NCBI RefSeq assembly: GCF_003143555.1
Contig: NZ_CP029347.1
Coordinates: forward strand, 2,294,001 to 2,358,000
Reading direction: 5' to 3'
Length of the DNA: 64,000 nucleotides
Source of the DNA: Saliniradius amylolyticus
GTDB lineage: Bacteria > Pseudomonadota > Gammaproteobacteria > Enterobacterales > Alteromonadaceae
Shown here: in pieces, positions 26,684 through 35,325 of the stretch
Numbering within the stretch: the first letter of the stretch is position 1
How the letters are laid out: every line of letters begins with the position of its first letter
The notes under the pieces: model-generated
Databases searched by the model: none
What the model saw: the letters and a program-made list of their open reading frames with translations, nothing else
What the model was told of the DNA's origin: nothing
Program-made: the position numbers and the translations under genes

Positions 26684-26695
26684 GCTTTGAATAGC

Positions 26696-26724
26696 AAAAA
26701 GCCGGTTTTTGAACCGGCTTTTTT
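26696..26724 (+). terminator. Terminator after isocitrate dehydrogenase (bidirectional)
   Basis: Stem aaaaagccggtt / aaccggctttttt with a tttg loop; A-run before and T-run after allow use from both strands, so it also serves the convergent DUF429 gene. Confidence 0.9.
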
Positions 26725-26743
26725 GTTACCTTAAGACTTTACG

Positions 26744-27955
26744 TCAATTGGGGTAGCTTTGAATAAAAGGATCCTTGCTGCCGTGGTCCCGATAAATCTC
26801 CACCGTCTTACGAATCATCTCACCAGCAATTTTTTGTAATGTTTGGCTACACCTATTAGTTGCGTTTCTCTCATAACCATACTTTGAGTCTCTAAAAAAA
26901 TTCCGATACTTATAGAGCATTTCTCGGTCAAATGATGTACACAGTTTGCGTTGAACCGAAACTGGCAACTCATCAAAAAGTTTGGATAAATCATGTCCAT
27001 CACTTTTATTCCCCTGCCACGAATATCGCTCGTTTATCGCCCCAATATTGTGAGTTGGCTTTAACCTGTAGCTCTTAAGCAAAATTTCAATTGATAAAGC
27101 CGCATTTGTCATGCTGACTATACTGCTAACTTGCCATGTTGCTTCTGCCGCCATGTAGTAATTATAAGCGGTTTCCACAGCCCAAGCCGCCATTACCCAA
27201 TCATCAATCCGAGGCTCAGAGAATGAGTATTGCTTCTCCATTGGAACAACAATATATCCATCATCTATCGAACCATAAAAATCAGTCTTCTTTAATGCAT
27301 GTAAAGCAGCTACATATAAACAAATTATTGCATCAAGCTTGTCCTCATTAGCTTTCAGATTGTAACCGGACAAGTAGTGCTCTTGGTCAAACTTTAAATG
27401 ATTAATTTGAACATCATTGGGTATTTCCAACTTAAGAACCTTAGATGATATCAAGCTTCTTAAAAGAACTCCCAGTCGGTGCTGTCCATACTGCTGATCA
27501 GCAACCATCATTCCCCTCTTCCTTTTATACTTAAGTCGCTCAGGTAACCCAAAGATATTGATAATTGCGGGGTGAGGATAACATTCCACTTGCCATTTAT
27601 TCCCGAGATTAGAATGACAGAAACCTTTAGCTTCTAACCGACTTGCAAGCTCAACAGCCGGATGTTCTGGATATTTGTTTAAATTGCTTGGCATGCAGGA
27701 TGCTTTACGAGAACCGAACTCAATACCTATTAACTTCTCACACTCCCGCATTCCACTTAGATTATTAACGATAAGTGGCGCATCAATGGCGACTCCGACC
27801 ACACCATTATTGATTAAACCAGAGCAAATTTTAGACGGCCGCATAATATCATGCGCCATATCAGTCACAGTAAGAGTATCACCTTCTAACTTTCCATAAG
27901 CTATACCTGTTGGCTTATGGTCAGTCCACGCTAAATCTAAGCCCGCAAGAATCAT
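26744..27955 (-). CDS. DUF429 (RNase H-like) protein fused to a HEPN-like domain
   Basis: With ATG at 27955 the product is 403 residues. Residues 1-235 follow the DUF429 pattern: N-terminal MILAGLDLAWTDHKPTGIA (Asp on the first strand of an RNase H-like fold), GVVGVAIDAPLIV, VECYPHPAIINIFG, and EDKLDAIICLYVAALHA. Residues about 250-385 are helical with AWAVETAYNYYMAAEA, ALSIEILLKSYRL, GHDLSKLFDELP and YKYRNFFRDSKYGYE, like HEPN-type domains, though no clear R-x4-6-H nuclease motif is present. The gene is visibly AT-rich and uses AT-ending codons unlike its neighbours, suggesting horizontal transfer. Convergent with isocitrate dehydrogenase; no partner gene adjacent. Function unknown; a defence or RNA-processing role is inference. 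Confidence 0.7.
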   Translation of the reverse strand: MILAGLDLAWTDHKPTGIAYGKLEGDTLTVTDMAHDIMRPSKICSGLINNGVVGVAIDAPLIVNNLSGMRECEKLIGIEFGSRKASCMPSNLNKYPEHPAVELASRLEAKGFCHSNLGNKWQVECYPHPAIINIFGLPERLKYKRKRGMMVADQQYGQHRLGVLLRSLISSKVLKLEIPNDVQINHLKFDQEHYLSGYNLKANEDKLDAIICLYVAALHALKKTDFYGSIDDGYIVVPMEKQYSFSEPRIDDWVMAAWAVETAYNYYMAAEATWQVSSIVSMTNAALSIEILLKSYRLKPTHNIGAINERYSWQGNKSDGHDLSKLFDELPVSVQRKLCTSFDREMLYKYRNFFRDSKYGYERNATNRCSQTLQKIAGEMIRKTVEIYRDHGSKDPFIQSYPN

Positions 27956-28344
27956 TATAGTCTGGTCCAAGTAGTAAAAAGCTTTTCCAAAACATTAACT
28001 CCCCCGCATAACTTTCATCAAGTTATCAACTTTTCAGCCAATTGTCCCTTTACACTAACTGTAAATACGTGAGTAGGGCTTTCCCTGCTGGATATAACTC
28101 GCCATCCGTGGCGAGCCAGCCGGTTTTGTCGGCTCACAAAACCGGCGAAAAAGACCTAGTGGCCCGTGGACACCCTAAACGTGCCGGTCAGCCTTGCAAA
28201 AAGTCGGTCGCTCACACTCACTCCCTGTTCGTCTTCGCTCGATTTTCGTCCCTGAAAATCGCCCCACTTTTTCCGGCGCCTGCCCGCCACAGGGTGTTTT
28301 AACGGGCCATGGGTGCGGGATTCAGGCGTTTGTGCTTCATGCTG

Positions 28345-28370
28345 GAGACCCTGAGACTAGCTCAGGGTGA
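28345..28370. repeat. REP-like palindrome 1
   Basis: gaccctgag-actag-ctcagggtgac: a hairpin-forming element at the left edge of repeat copy A. Similar elements at 28641-28668 and 28979-29003. Confidence 0.6.
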
Positions 28371-28630
28371 CTGAGAGGGTTGGTTTTACTTCCTGTCGCT
28401 TTGACTTTCCCTTGGCGAAACAAGGCTCAATCGAACGCGAAATCCTGGACGATTTCGCGAGGTGATAGCCTTGCAGGACGCTACCTTGAGCCGCTTCGAT
28501 GCTGTCAGAGCCTTGGTTCGGCAAGGTTCCCGGAAAGTCAGCAGCGACTAAAGACCTTTTCGCCCCTTTTAGGTCTTTCTAAAAGGGGCTGGTGCGCCAT
28601 GGATGGCGTGCCATATCCAGCAGGGAGGCC
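28365..28630. repeat. 266-bp direct repeat, copy A
   Basis: Near-identical to 28663-28928 (offset 298 bp), differing at scattered positions (for example aaacaagg versus aagcaagg, ggtgat versus ggcgat) and over a compensated hairpin near the right end. It contains three inverted repeats: aggctcaatcgaa / ttgagcc, cgcgaaatc / gatttcgcg, and ccccttttag / ctaaaagggg. Compensatory changes in the terminal hairpin (gcgccatggatggcgt versus gcctcatggatgaggcgt) suggest selection on structure or gene-conversion-like spread. Confidence 0.85.
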
Positions 28631-28640
28631 ACTATTAACA

Positions 28641-28668
28641 GTGGACCCCGCATCAAGATGCGGGGTGA
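28641..28668. repeat. REP-like palindrome 2
   Basis: ggaccccgcatc-aa-gatgcggggtgac, a near-perfect hairpin of the widespread intergenic type, between repeat copies A and B. Confidence 0.7.
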
Positions 28669-28928
28669 CTGAGAGGGTTGGTTTTACTTCCTGTCGCTTT
28701 GACTTTCCCTTGGCGAAGCAAGGCTCAATCGAACGCGAAATCCTGGACGATTTCGCGAGGCGATAGCCTTGCAGGACGCTACCTTGAGCCGGTTCGATGC
28801 TGTCAGAGCCTTGGTTCGGCAAGGTTCCCGGAAAGTCAGCAGCGACCAAAGACCTTTTCGCCCCTTTTAGGTCTTTCTAAAAGGGGCTGGCGCCTCATGG
28901 ATGAGGCGTCATATCTGGCAGGGAGGCC
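28663..28928. repeat. 266-bp direct repeat, copy B
   Basis: Second copy of the element at 28365-28630 with the same internal hairpins. The right edge (gggaggcc) is followed by 50 nt and a partial third edge (ggcagggaagcc at about 28953-28964). Confidence 0.85.
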
Positions 28929-28978
28929 TAAGCGAGACTATGACTGCAGATCCGGCAGGGAAGCCAATATTCACAATG

Positions 28979-29003
28979 GACTCCGGGTCAAGCCCGGGGT
29001 GAC
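28979..29003. repeat. REP-like palindrome 3
   Basis: ggactccgggtc-aa-gcccggggtgaca, same class as palindromes 1 and 2, 25 nt from the dnaB stop; it may also act as a 3' hairpin for dnaB. Confidence 0.65.
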
Positions 29004-29027
29004 AGTTGTTGGCGGCAGGCCTGCCGC

Positions 29028-30419
29028 CTAGTATTCGTCGGCGACGGCTGGGCCAGCGTAGTTGTCGAAGCGGGAGAAGTGGCCCTGGAAAGTCAGCCGG
29101 GCGGTGCCGATGGGACCGTTCCGCTGCTTACCGATTATGATTTCAGCCACGCCCTTTTCTTCGCTGTTTTCGTGGTAAACCTCGTCGCGGTAGATAAACA
29201 TGATCAAATCCGCGTCCTGCTCGATGGAGCCGGATTCCCGCAGATCCGAGTTGACGGGGCGTTTGTCGGAGCGTTGTTCCAGACTCCGGTTAAGCTGCGA
29301 CAGCGCCACCACCGGAATATTCAGCTCTTTGGCCAGCGCCTTAAGAGAGCGGGAGATCTCGGCGATCTCCAACGTCCGGTTCTCGCTTAGCCCCGGCACC
29401 TGCATCAGCTGCAGGTAATCCACCATGATCATCGACAGGCCGTTATGCTCCCTCGCCAGCTTACGGGCACGGGTACGCACTTCCATCGGCGTCAGGCCGG
29501 AGGAGTCGTCGATAAACAGGTTATTCTTATCCTTGAGCATCGCCATGGTGTTGGAGATGCGCGCCCAGTCTTCATCTTCCAGTTGCGCGGTACGAATACG
29601 GGTCTGATCCACCCGACTAAGGGATGCCAGCATCCGCATCATAATCTGTTCGGCGGGCATCTCCAGGCTGAACACCAGTACCGGCTTGTCTTCCAGCATC
29701 ATGGCGTTTTCGGCCAGGTTCATGGCGAAGGTGGTTTTCCCCATGGAAGGACGAGCGGCGACAATCACCAGGTCAGAAGGCTGCAGACCACTGGTCATCT
29801 TATCCAGGTCCTTAAAGCCGCTGGACACCCCGGTGACTTCCCGGCCGTCTTTGACCAGTGCATCCAGACGTTCCACCGTCTTGGTCAGCACCGAGTCCAT
29901 GCCCTGCGGACCTTCGTTGTTGCCGGTGCGCTTCTCGGCAATTTCAAACACCCGGCTTTCGGCCATATCCAGCACTTCGCTGGAGTTGCGTCCCTCGGGG
30001 TTATAGCCGGTATCGGCGATCTCATGGGCCACACCAATCAACTCACGCATCACGGCGCGCTCTTTGATGATCTCGGCGTAGGCCACCACATTGGCGGCGC
30101 TGGGAGTATTCTTGGCAAGCTCACCTAAGTAAGCGAAACCACCGGCCACTTCCAGCTCTTCGATGCGCTCCAGTTCGTCGGAAACGGTAATCAGGTCGAT
30201 GGGTTGGTTGGCCGACAACAGCCGACTGATGGCGCGATAAATGGTCTGGTGGGCGCGATTATAAAAATCCTGCTCGATCAGGATCTCGGCCACCTTATCC
30301 CAGCAGTCCGGGGCAATCAGCATGCTGCCAAGCACCGACTGTTCGGCCTCCATGGAGTGCGGGGGCACTTTCAGCTTTTCGATTTTGCTGTCGCGATCTT
30401 GGTTGGAAACGACTTTCAC
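29028..30419 (-). CDS. dnaB: Replicative DNA helicase DnaB
   Basis: Hexameric 5'-3' helicase that unwinds the fork and recruits DnaG. The 463 residues match the family. N-terminal DnaG-interacting domain (about 20-120; PPHSMEAEQSVLGSML), linker, then RecA-like motor: Walker A ARPSMGKTT at 222-230, Walker B MIMVDYLQLM, and the Arg-finger/DNA loop region around SQLNRSLEQRSDKRP and LRESGSIEQDADLIMFIYRDE. No intein. In E. coli dnaB is near alr; here repeats lie downstream. Confidence 0.97.
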   Translation of the reverse strand: MKVVSNQDRDSKIEKLKVPPHSMEAEQSVLGSMLIAPDCWDKVAEILIEQDFYNRAHQTIYRAISRLLSANQPIDLITVSDELERIEELEVAGGFAYLGELAKNTPSAANVVAYAEIIKERAVMRELIGVAHEIADTGYNPEGRNSSEVLDMAESRVFEIAEKRTGNNEGPQGMDSVLTKTVERLDALVKDGREVTGVSSGFKDLDKMTSGLQPSDLVIVAARPSMGKTTFAMNLAENAMMLEDKPVLVFSLEMPAEQIMMRMLASLSRVDQTRIRTAQLEDEDWARISNTMAMLKDKNNLFIDDSSGLTPMEVRTRARKLAREHNGLSMIMVDYLQLMQVPGLSENRTLEIAEISRSLKALAKELNIPVVALSQLNRSLEQRSDKRPVNSDLRESGSIEQDADLIMFIYRDEVYHENSEEKGVAEIIIGKQRNGPIGTARLTFQGHFSRFDNYAGPAVADEY

Positions 30420-30482
30420 ACACCCACCACTGCTGGAAAAACAAGAGCGATATTATGCGTTATTCACCGCCAAGATTAAACC

Positions 30483-30505
30483 AAAAAGGCGGCCCTTTGG
30501 CCGCC
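30483..30505 (-). terminator. Terminator after the DUF4097 gene
   Basis: Minus-strand stem GGCGGCC / GGCCGCC with an AAAG loop followed by five T (complement of 30483-30487), 9 nt after the stop. Confidence 0.85.
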
Positions 30506-30513
30506 CCTTTACG

Positions 30514-31470
30514 TTACTGCTTTTCCAGTCCCAGTCGCCCGCTGATGGTGGACATTTCCACCCGAGCGGCGCCCGAGCCGGTGGTAAATTCCAGCCGGCG
30601 GCCGGGACCGTATTTATCCCGTTTCACCTTGTCAGCACTGAGGTTATTGCGCAGGTCCCCGCCGGCATGCCCTTCCAGAGAGAAGCTGGCCTGGGTGTCT
30701 TTCGGCAGTGTCAGGCGAATGTCGCCGCTGACGGTGGAGCCTTCCACCCGAGCGCGTTCACTCAGCGCCAGGGTCGCATCCACATCCCCTCCCACGGTGT
30801 CGATAGTCAGGCTGTCTACCTGTTGCAGGTTCAGCTCCATGTCACCATTGACCGATGAAACATGAACCCGGCGAGCGGTGGTTTCCAGCTCCATATCACC
30901 ATTGACTACGGTATAACGAATTTCCTCAGCGGTGTTGCCTGACTCTTCGATATCCCCATTCACCGTCTCGATGCGAATATCGCCACTCAGGCCGCGAGCT
31001 TCTACCTCGCCATTCACTGAGTCCACCCGCAGGCGCCCGGGCAGGTGCAACAGCCGAATATCACCGTTCACCGTGGTGACATCCACATCCCCACTGACTT
31101 TTTCAATCAGTACATCGGCGTTAATGGATTCATAATCCAGCTGTCCCTGACGAGGCAGCCAGATTTCCAGATCGTCGCCCTCGTCTTTGTCCCAATCCGA
31201 ATAGCTTTTTCTTGGCATCTCCACCTTGATCAGCACCTCGTTACCGCGCTGTTCGAAGATAAACTCCTCGGCCCTGTCACTCAGCTCACCGGTGACTTTC
31301 ACCTCAGCCTTGTCCCAGCCGCGAATGTCCGCTTCACCATTCATGTGTTCCACGATCACTCTGACACCGCCGGGGTTGGCCACAGACAGGCTTTTATCAA
31401 CTTTTTCTCCGGCTAGGGCCAAAGGGCTACACAATACCGCTAGGGCGGTTAAACCAATTAATGTTCTCAT
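30514..31470 (-). CDS. DUF4097-family beta-helix protein, exported
   Basis: A 318-residue exported protein: signal peptide MRTLIGLTALAVLCSPLALAGE, then repeated short beta-strand units with a recurring S/T-V-N-G-D/E motif (TTVNGDIRLL, DSVNGEVEAR, ETVNGDIEES, TVVNGDMELE, SSVNGDMELN), which stack as a beta-solenoid. The ATG at 31470 gives 5-nt spacing from GAGAGG; an ATG immediately upstream (31473) is equally in frame. Function unknown; DUF4097 proteins usually sit beside ECF or PspC-type regulators, as here. The last gene of the sigma/anti-sigma operon. Confidence 0.82.
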   Translation of the reverse strand: MRTLIGLTALAVLCSPLALAGEKVDKSLSVANPGGVRVIVEHMNGEADIRGWDKAEVKVTGELSDRAEEFIFEQRGNEVLIKVEMPRKSYSDWDKDEGDDLEIWLPRQGQLDYESINADVLIEKVSGDVDVTTVNGDIRLLHLPGRLRVDSVNGEVEARGLSGDIRIETVNGDIEESGNTAEEIRYTVVNGDMELETTARRVHVSSVNGDMELNLQQVDSLTIDTVGGDVDATLALSERARVEGSTVSGDIRLTLPKDTQASFSLEGHAGGDLRNNLSADKVKRDKYGPGRRLEFTTGSGAARVEMSTISGRLGLEKQ

Positions 31471-31481
31471 CATGACCTCTC

Positions 31482-31961
31482 TTACACCTGACGCCATTTC
31501 GGCGCGTGGACTTTTTCAATTAAATCAATTTGCTGTTGGTAAACTTGCTGAAGCATCTTCAGCAGCGCCACATTATTGGGATCTTCTTCCAGCGCCTGCT
31601 TGATAGCCTCTGCCGCTGCTTCCAGTTCCGCCAGTTGCTGCTGCCAGTTGTCCGTCAGGGCTGGTTGGTTATCCAGACTGGCCAGCAGAAACCGCTTTTG
31701 TGACTGATGCTGCTGGGTGAGCTGCTGCATTGGACTGTCGGTGGTGACACGCAGACCCGAAAACTCCATAGCGCCAAAACCCAGTACGCCCACAAAGGCC
31801 ACAGCTGCTGCATTCCGCCACAGTGGCGAGACAATCCGTTGCTCGGCCTTATGCTGGATACCGCGCTCGATGCCCGTCCAGAGGTCCCGTTCCGGGTGTT
31901 TCTCTCTAGGCAGTTCGTCAATCTGACGCTGTAATTTTTGCTCAAAATCGGAGTTACTCAT
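31482..31961 (-). CDS. Single-pass membrane protein, probable anti-sigma factor
   Basis: A 159-residue protein. An N-terminal cytoplasmic part (SDFEQKLQRQIDELPREKHPERDLWTGIERGI) is followed by one membrane helix at about 49-66 (NAAAVAFVGVLGFGAMEF), then a periplasmic coiled-coil tail rich in Gln and Glu. It overlaps the ECF sigma gene by 8 nt and has the usual topology of a membrane anti-sigma factor, but lacks a zinc HxxxCxxC motif. The role is inferred from context. Confidence 0.7.
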   Translation of the reverse strand: MSNSDFEQKLQRQIDELPREKHPERDLWTGIERGIQHKAEQRIVSPLWRNAAAVAFVGVLGFGAMEFSGLRVTTDSPMQQLTQQHQSQKRFLLASLDNQPALTDNWQQQLAELEAAAEAIKQALEEDPNNVALLKMLQQVYQQQIDLIEKVHAPKWRQV

Positions 31962-32520
31962 CGTTCACCCACTCCTTTAACATTTGTTTCGCCCGGTGGA
32001 ACTGGGCCTTACTGGACCCCACGGCCATTCCGGTCATTTTTGCCACTTCTTCATGCCGGTATCCTTCGATGGCATGCAGTACAAATACCACCCGCGCCCG
32101 CTCCGGTAGGCGACTCACCAGGGCATCCAGATCAATCTCATGAGTCTGTGCCGGTGCCGGTTCATTAGCCGCATCGGTATCCTCAATGTTGAAAATCCGC
32201 CCCAGCCAGCCCTTCTGCTTGCGCATATAGGAGATGCACACATTGGACGTCACCGAATGCAGCCAGGTGCTAAAACGGCTCTGCCCCTGAAAATTGCCCA
32301 GCTTGCGCCATATCTGAATAAACACTTCCTGAGTGGCGTCTTCCGCCATACCTTTATCGCCGGTCAGCCGCCAACATAAGGCGTGAACCTTCCCAACATG
32401 ACGCTCGTACAGTTGCTGGTAAGCCGACATATCCCCATCGATACAGGCCTTAATCAGAGCCTGCTCGGTTTTGTCGACAAAGCTGTTTTGAGCCTGAATA
32501 ACCTCTGCCCCCTGCTGCAA
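31954..32520 (-). CDS. ECF-family RNA polymerase sigma factor
   Basis: A 188-residue sigma-70 family protein with region 2 (AYQQLYERHVGKVHALCWRLTGDKGMAEDATQEVFIQIWRKL, then FSTWLHSVTSNVCISYMRK) and region 4 (LPERARVVFVLHAIEGYRHEEVAKMTGMAVGSSKAQFHRAKQML). The start is TTG at 32520 and is uncertain: the next ATG (MSAYQQL) would remove part of region 2. The first gene of a three-gene operon with the anti-sigma and DUF4097 genes. Targets unknown. Confidence 0.88.
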   Translation of the reverse strand: MQQGAEVIQAQNSFVDKTEQALIKACIDGDMSAYQQLYERHVGKVHALCWRLTGDKGMAEDATQEVFIQIWRKLGNFQGQSRFSTWLHSVTSNVCISYMRKQKGWLGRIFNIEDTDAANEPAPAQTHEIDLDALVSRLPERARVVFVLHAIEGYRHEEVAKMTGMAVGSSKAQFHRAKQMLKEWVNDE

Positions 32521-32702
32521 TGTTCGATATCCATTTTGGTTGTGATGTGTAGGTTAAGTCGCAGCCTAGCCAAGCCAGGTTTAAATCGGTAGCAAAATTT
32601 GTTTTTTCACTGACAAAAAATCCTGTCACGGTGGAAATTTAACGCGCTTTCAAGGATGATCCGGGATCAACACAGAGAACAACCCTGCGATGGAACCAAC
32701 AC

Positions 32703-34397
32703 ATGCCCCAAAAGAGCAATAAACGTCCTTTGTATATCCCCTATGCGGGTCCTTCGCTACTGGAAACGCCGCTACTAAACAAAGGCAGTGCGTTTTCCGC
32801 CGAAGAGCGTAACTCCTTTAACCTGACAGGCCTGCTACCACCTCGCTATGAGAGCATCGAAGAGCAGGTCAGTCGGGCCTATATGCAGTATTCCAGTTTT
32901 GATGAGCCGATTAATAAGCACATCTATCTTCGGGCCATTCAGGATAACAACGAGACGCTGTTCTACCGGCTGGTACAAGAGCATCTGGAAGAGATGATGC
33001 CCATTATCTACACGCCAACGGTGGGTGATGCCTGTGAGCAATTTTCTGACATCTATCGCAGTTCCCGAGGCTTGTTTGTGTCTTACAGCGAACGGGAGCA
33101 CATCGACGACATTCTGCACAATGCCACCAAGCAAAAGGTGAAGGTGATCGTCGTCACCGACGGCGAGCGCATTCTGGGCCTGGGCGATCAGGGCATCGGC
33201 GGCATGGGCATCCCCATCGGTAAGCTGTCCCTGTACACTGCTTGCGGTGGCATCAGCCCGGCCTATACGCTGCCGGTAATGCTGGACGTAGGCACCAACA
33301 ACGAAAAGCTACTGAACGACCCTATGTACATGGGTGCGCGTCACAAACGCATCGAGGGCGATGAATACTACGACTTTGTGGATACCTTCATGCAGGCGGT
33401 ACAGCGCCGCTGGCCCGATGCCATGATCCAGTTCGAGGATTTCGCCCAGCCCAATGCCATGCCACTGTTAAATCGCTATCGCGACGAGGTGTGCTGTTTT
33501 AACGATGATATCCAGGGCACTGCAGCTGTAACCGTCGGCACGTTACTGGCAGCGTGCCGGACTCAGGGCGTGAAACTGTCAGAGCAGCGAGTGGCCTTTG
33601 TGGGTGCAGGTTCCGCAGGTTGTGGTATTGCCGAGCAGGTAATCCAACAAATGACCGCCGAGGGTATTTCCGAGCAACAGGCGCGCAGCCAGATCTACAT
33701 GGTGGACCGCTTTGGTCTGCTCACCGACGGAATGGAAGGGCTACGTGACTTCCAGCAGGCGCTTTGCCAGGGTAAGGCGAACCTTGAAGACTGGCAGTAC
33801 AGCGGTGACTATGCCTCACTGCTGGATGTGATCAACTGCGCCAAGCCGAATATCCTAATCGGCGTATCCGGTCAGGCCGGTCTGTTTACCGAGCAGGTAA
33901 TCCGCGCCATGGTGCAGCATACCGACACTCCCATCATTTTCCCTCTGAGTAACCCTTCTCGTCAGGTAGAAGCTCACCCTCAACAAGTGATTGAGTGGAC
34001 AGACGGTAAGGCCGTCGTTGCCACAGGCAGCCCCTTTAAGTCGGTGGAGTACAGTGGCAAAGAGTATGACATTGCACAGTGTAATAACAGCTATATCTTC
34101 CCCGGCGTCGGCCTGGGCGTGATTGCGACCAAGGCGCGCCTAATCACCGACGAAATGCTAATGGCCGCCAGTGAAACTCTTGCTAAAGCCTCTCCGCTGG
34201 CGAATACCGGCAAAGGCGCCCTATTGCCACCATTGACCGACCTGTCAGAGCTCTCCAAGCAAATCGCCTTCAACGTGGGCAAGGTTGCTCAGCAGCAGGA
34301 GTTATGCCTGGAAATGACCGACCAAATGCTAAGAGAGAAGATAGATAAAAACTTCTGGAAACCAGAGTACCGCCAGTATCGGCGCGTCAGCCTGTAA
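32703..34397 (+). CDS. maeA: NAD-dependent malic enzyme
   Basis: Oxidatively decarboxylates malate to pyruvate and CO2, yielding NADH. The 564 residues match E. coli MaeA (565). Visible motifs are [13 protein letters not shown] near the N-terminus, [32 protein letters not shown] (catalytic region), [33 protein letters not shown] (metal-binding Glu-Asp and Asp), and [11 protein letters not shown] (NAD loop). The C-terminus lacks a phosphotransacetylase domain, so it is not MaeB. Confidence 0.96.
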   Translation: MPQKSNKRPLYIPYAGPSLLETPLLNKGSAFSAEERNSFNLTGLLPPRYESIEEQVSRAYMQYSSFDEPINKHIYLRAIQDNNETLFYRLVQEHLEEMMPIIYTPTVGDACEQFSDIYRSSRGLFVSYSEREHIDDILHNATKQKVKVIVVTDGERILGLGDQGIGGMGIPIGKLSLYTACGGISPAYTLPVMLDVGTNNEKLLNDPMYMGARHKRIEGDEYYDFVDTFMQAVQRRWPDAMIQFEDFAQPNAMPLLNRYRDEVCCFNDDIQGTAAVTVGTLLAACRTQGVKLSEQRVAFVGAGSAGCGIAEQVIQQMTAEGISEQQARSQIYMVDRFGLLTDGMEGLRDFQQALCQGKANLEDWQYSGDYASLLDVINCAKPNILIGVSGQAGLFTEQVIRAMVQHTDTPIIFPLSNPSRQVEAHPQQVIEWTDGKAVVATGSPFKSVEYSGKEYDIAQCNNSYIFPGVGLGVIATKARLITDEMLMAASETLAKASPLANTGKGALLPPLTDLSELSKQIAFNVGKVAQQQELCLEMTDQMLREKIDKNFWKPEYRQYRRVSL

Positions 34398-34424
34398 AAA
34401 CCGGAGCGCTGTGAGGGGTCTGTA

Positions 34425-35186
34425 TTATTCGGACCGGCTCACAGCCGCACCTTGCTCCAACTCGGCCAGAGCCTTTGCGAACTGTTTCTCGGCAAGCACT
34501 TGCTGTATGACCTGATTCACGTCTTCAATAAACTTACGATTGGCAGGGGTGTCATGGCAAACGACGTGTTCAGACTGTTGCGTCAAAGGAGTGCCGGGAT
34601 GGTAGACAAATTCGGTCCTTCCTGACTGCTTGAAAACCGCAAATGCATCTGGCGTATAGGCAATAAAAGCATCGATGCGTCGGTGGTCCATCAGCCCGAT
34701 GCTTTGCTCAATGCTATTGACCCTCACAAAGTAGACAGAATCAGGTATTGCCACTCCCGCCTTATTCAGCAGGTATCCTCTGCGCATAGAAACACGCAAT
34801 CCTGCAAGCTCCGATAGCGTCTTGTAGCCCTGCGCACCCTCTGCACTAAAAATATAGATATTCGCTTTATTGAAAGGCTCACTAACGACGCTGGCGTCGG
34901 CATCGGGCAGATGCTGATGACTGGCAGGCAGTAAGCATTGAGCCTGCCCTTCAAGAAAATACTTGCTGGCTCGGCTGGAAGGCGAAAAGAGCACCTCCAC
35001 TCGCTGCTCAGAAGTGGAAATAATTCGATTGAGTAAAATATTATAGGGGCCGGGCTCACCGTGAGCTCTGTCCAACACCCCGGGGAGGATGGGCGCTGAC
35101 ACTGTAACGCTGGCCTGCGCTTTTTCACCAAAGAGCCAACCTAAACAGAGCGAGCAGGCAATCAAAGATAAGGGGATGAATTTCAT
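34425..35186 (-). CDS. Periplasmic solute-binding family 3-type protein (orphan)
   Basis: A 253-residue exported protein: signal MKFIPLSLIACSLCLGWLFGEKAQA, then a bilobed binding-protein pattern (GPYNILLNRIIST, LAGLRVSMRRGYLLNKAGV, RIDAFIAYTPDAFAVFKQSG). ATG at 35186 is preferred over the upstream GTG because GAGAAG lies 5 nt before it. No transporter genes adjacent. Distantly similar in design to the protein at 12264. Ligand unknown. Confidence 0.72.
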   Translation of the reverse strand: MKFIPLSLIACSLCLGWLFGEKAQASVTVSAPILPGVLDRAHGEPGPYNILLNRIISTSEQRVEVLFSPSSRASKYFLEGQAQCLLPASHQHLPDADASVVSEPFNKANIYIFSAEGAQGYKTLSELAGLRVSMRRGYLLNKAGVAIPDSVYFVRVNSIEQSIGLMDHRRIDAFIAYTPDAFAVFKQSGRTEFVYHPGTPLTQQSEHVVCHDTPANRKFIEDVNQVIQQVLAEKQFAKALAELEQGAAVSRSE

Positions 35187-35325
35187 AAACACTTCTCTTA
35201 CTACTTAACGACAGTTTATCGACCTGAAATCATCATGAAAAATATAAATCCAGCTTCTATCGGTCAGTAGTAAGCCATTCCTTGATCTAAGACTCGTTCG
35301 CCCCGGAGGCTTCATAGTCCCCTAA

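Larger units (their letters stand above)
27956..29027. other. 1.07-kb non-coding repeat region
   Basis: No credible gene. The left part (28080-28330) has imperfect hairpins (gccggttttgt / acaaaaccggc at 28118-28147). The sequence at 28082-28116 is an inverted, diverged copy of a module that recurs at 28594-28627 and 28892-28925 (pattern gcc-atggatggc-catatccagcaggga). The right part is a tandem duplication described separately, with REP-like palindromes between copies. Short open frames here are products of the repeats. Confidence 0.75.

Noticed and set aside
28042-28302. 86-codon frame left of the repeats
   Set aside because: It covers hairpins and has no ribosome-binding site or recognisable pattern.
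28345-29003. CRISPR array
   Set aside because: Only two long copies and three short palindromes with no regular spacers; no cas genes nearby.
28380-29031. Two similar frames of 128 and 117 codons in the repeat region
   Set aside because: They are the same reading of the 266-bp repeat; their similarity comes from the repeat, they end in different frames, and they have no start signals or protein-like composition.
29028-30419. Intein or prophage helicase in dnaB
   Set aside because: Length and motifs are those of an uninterrupted chromosomal DnaB.
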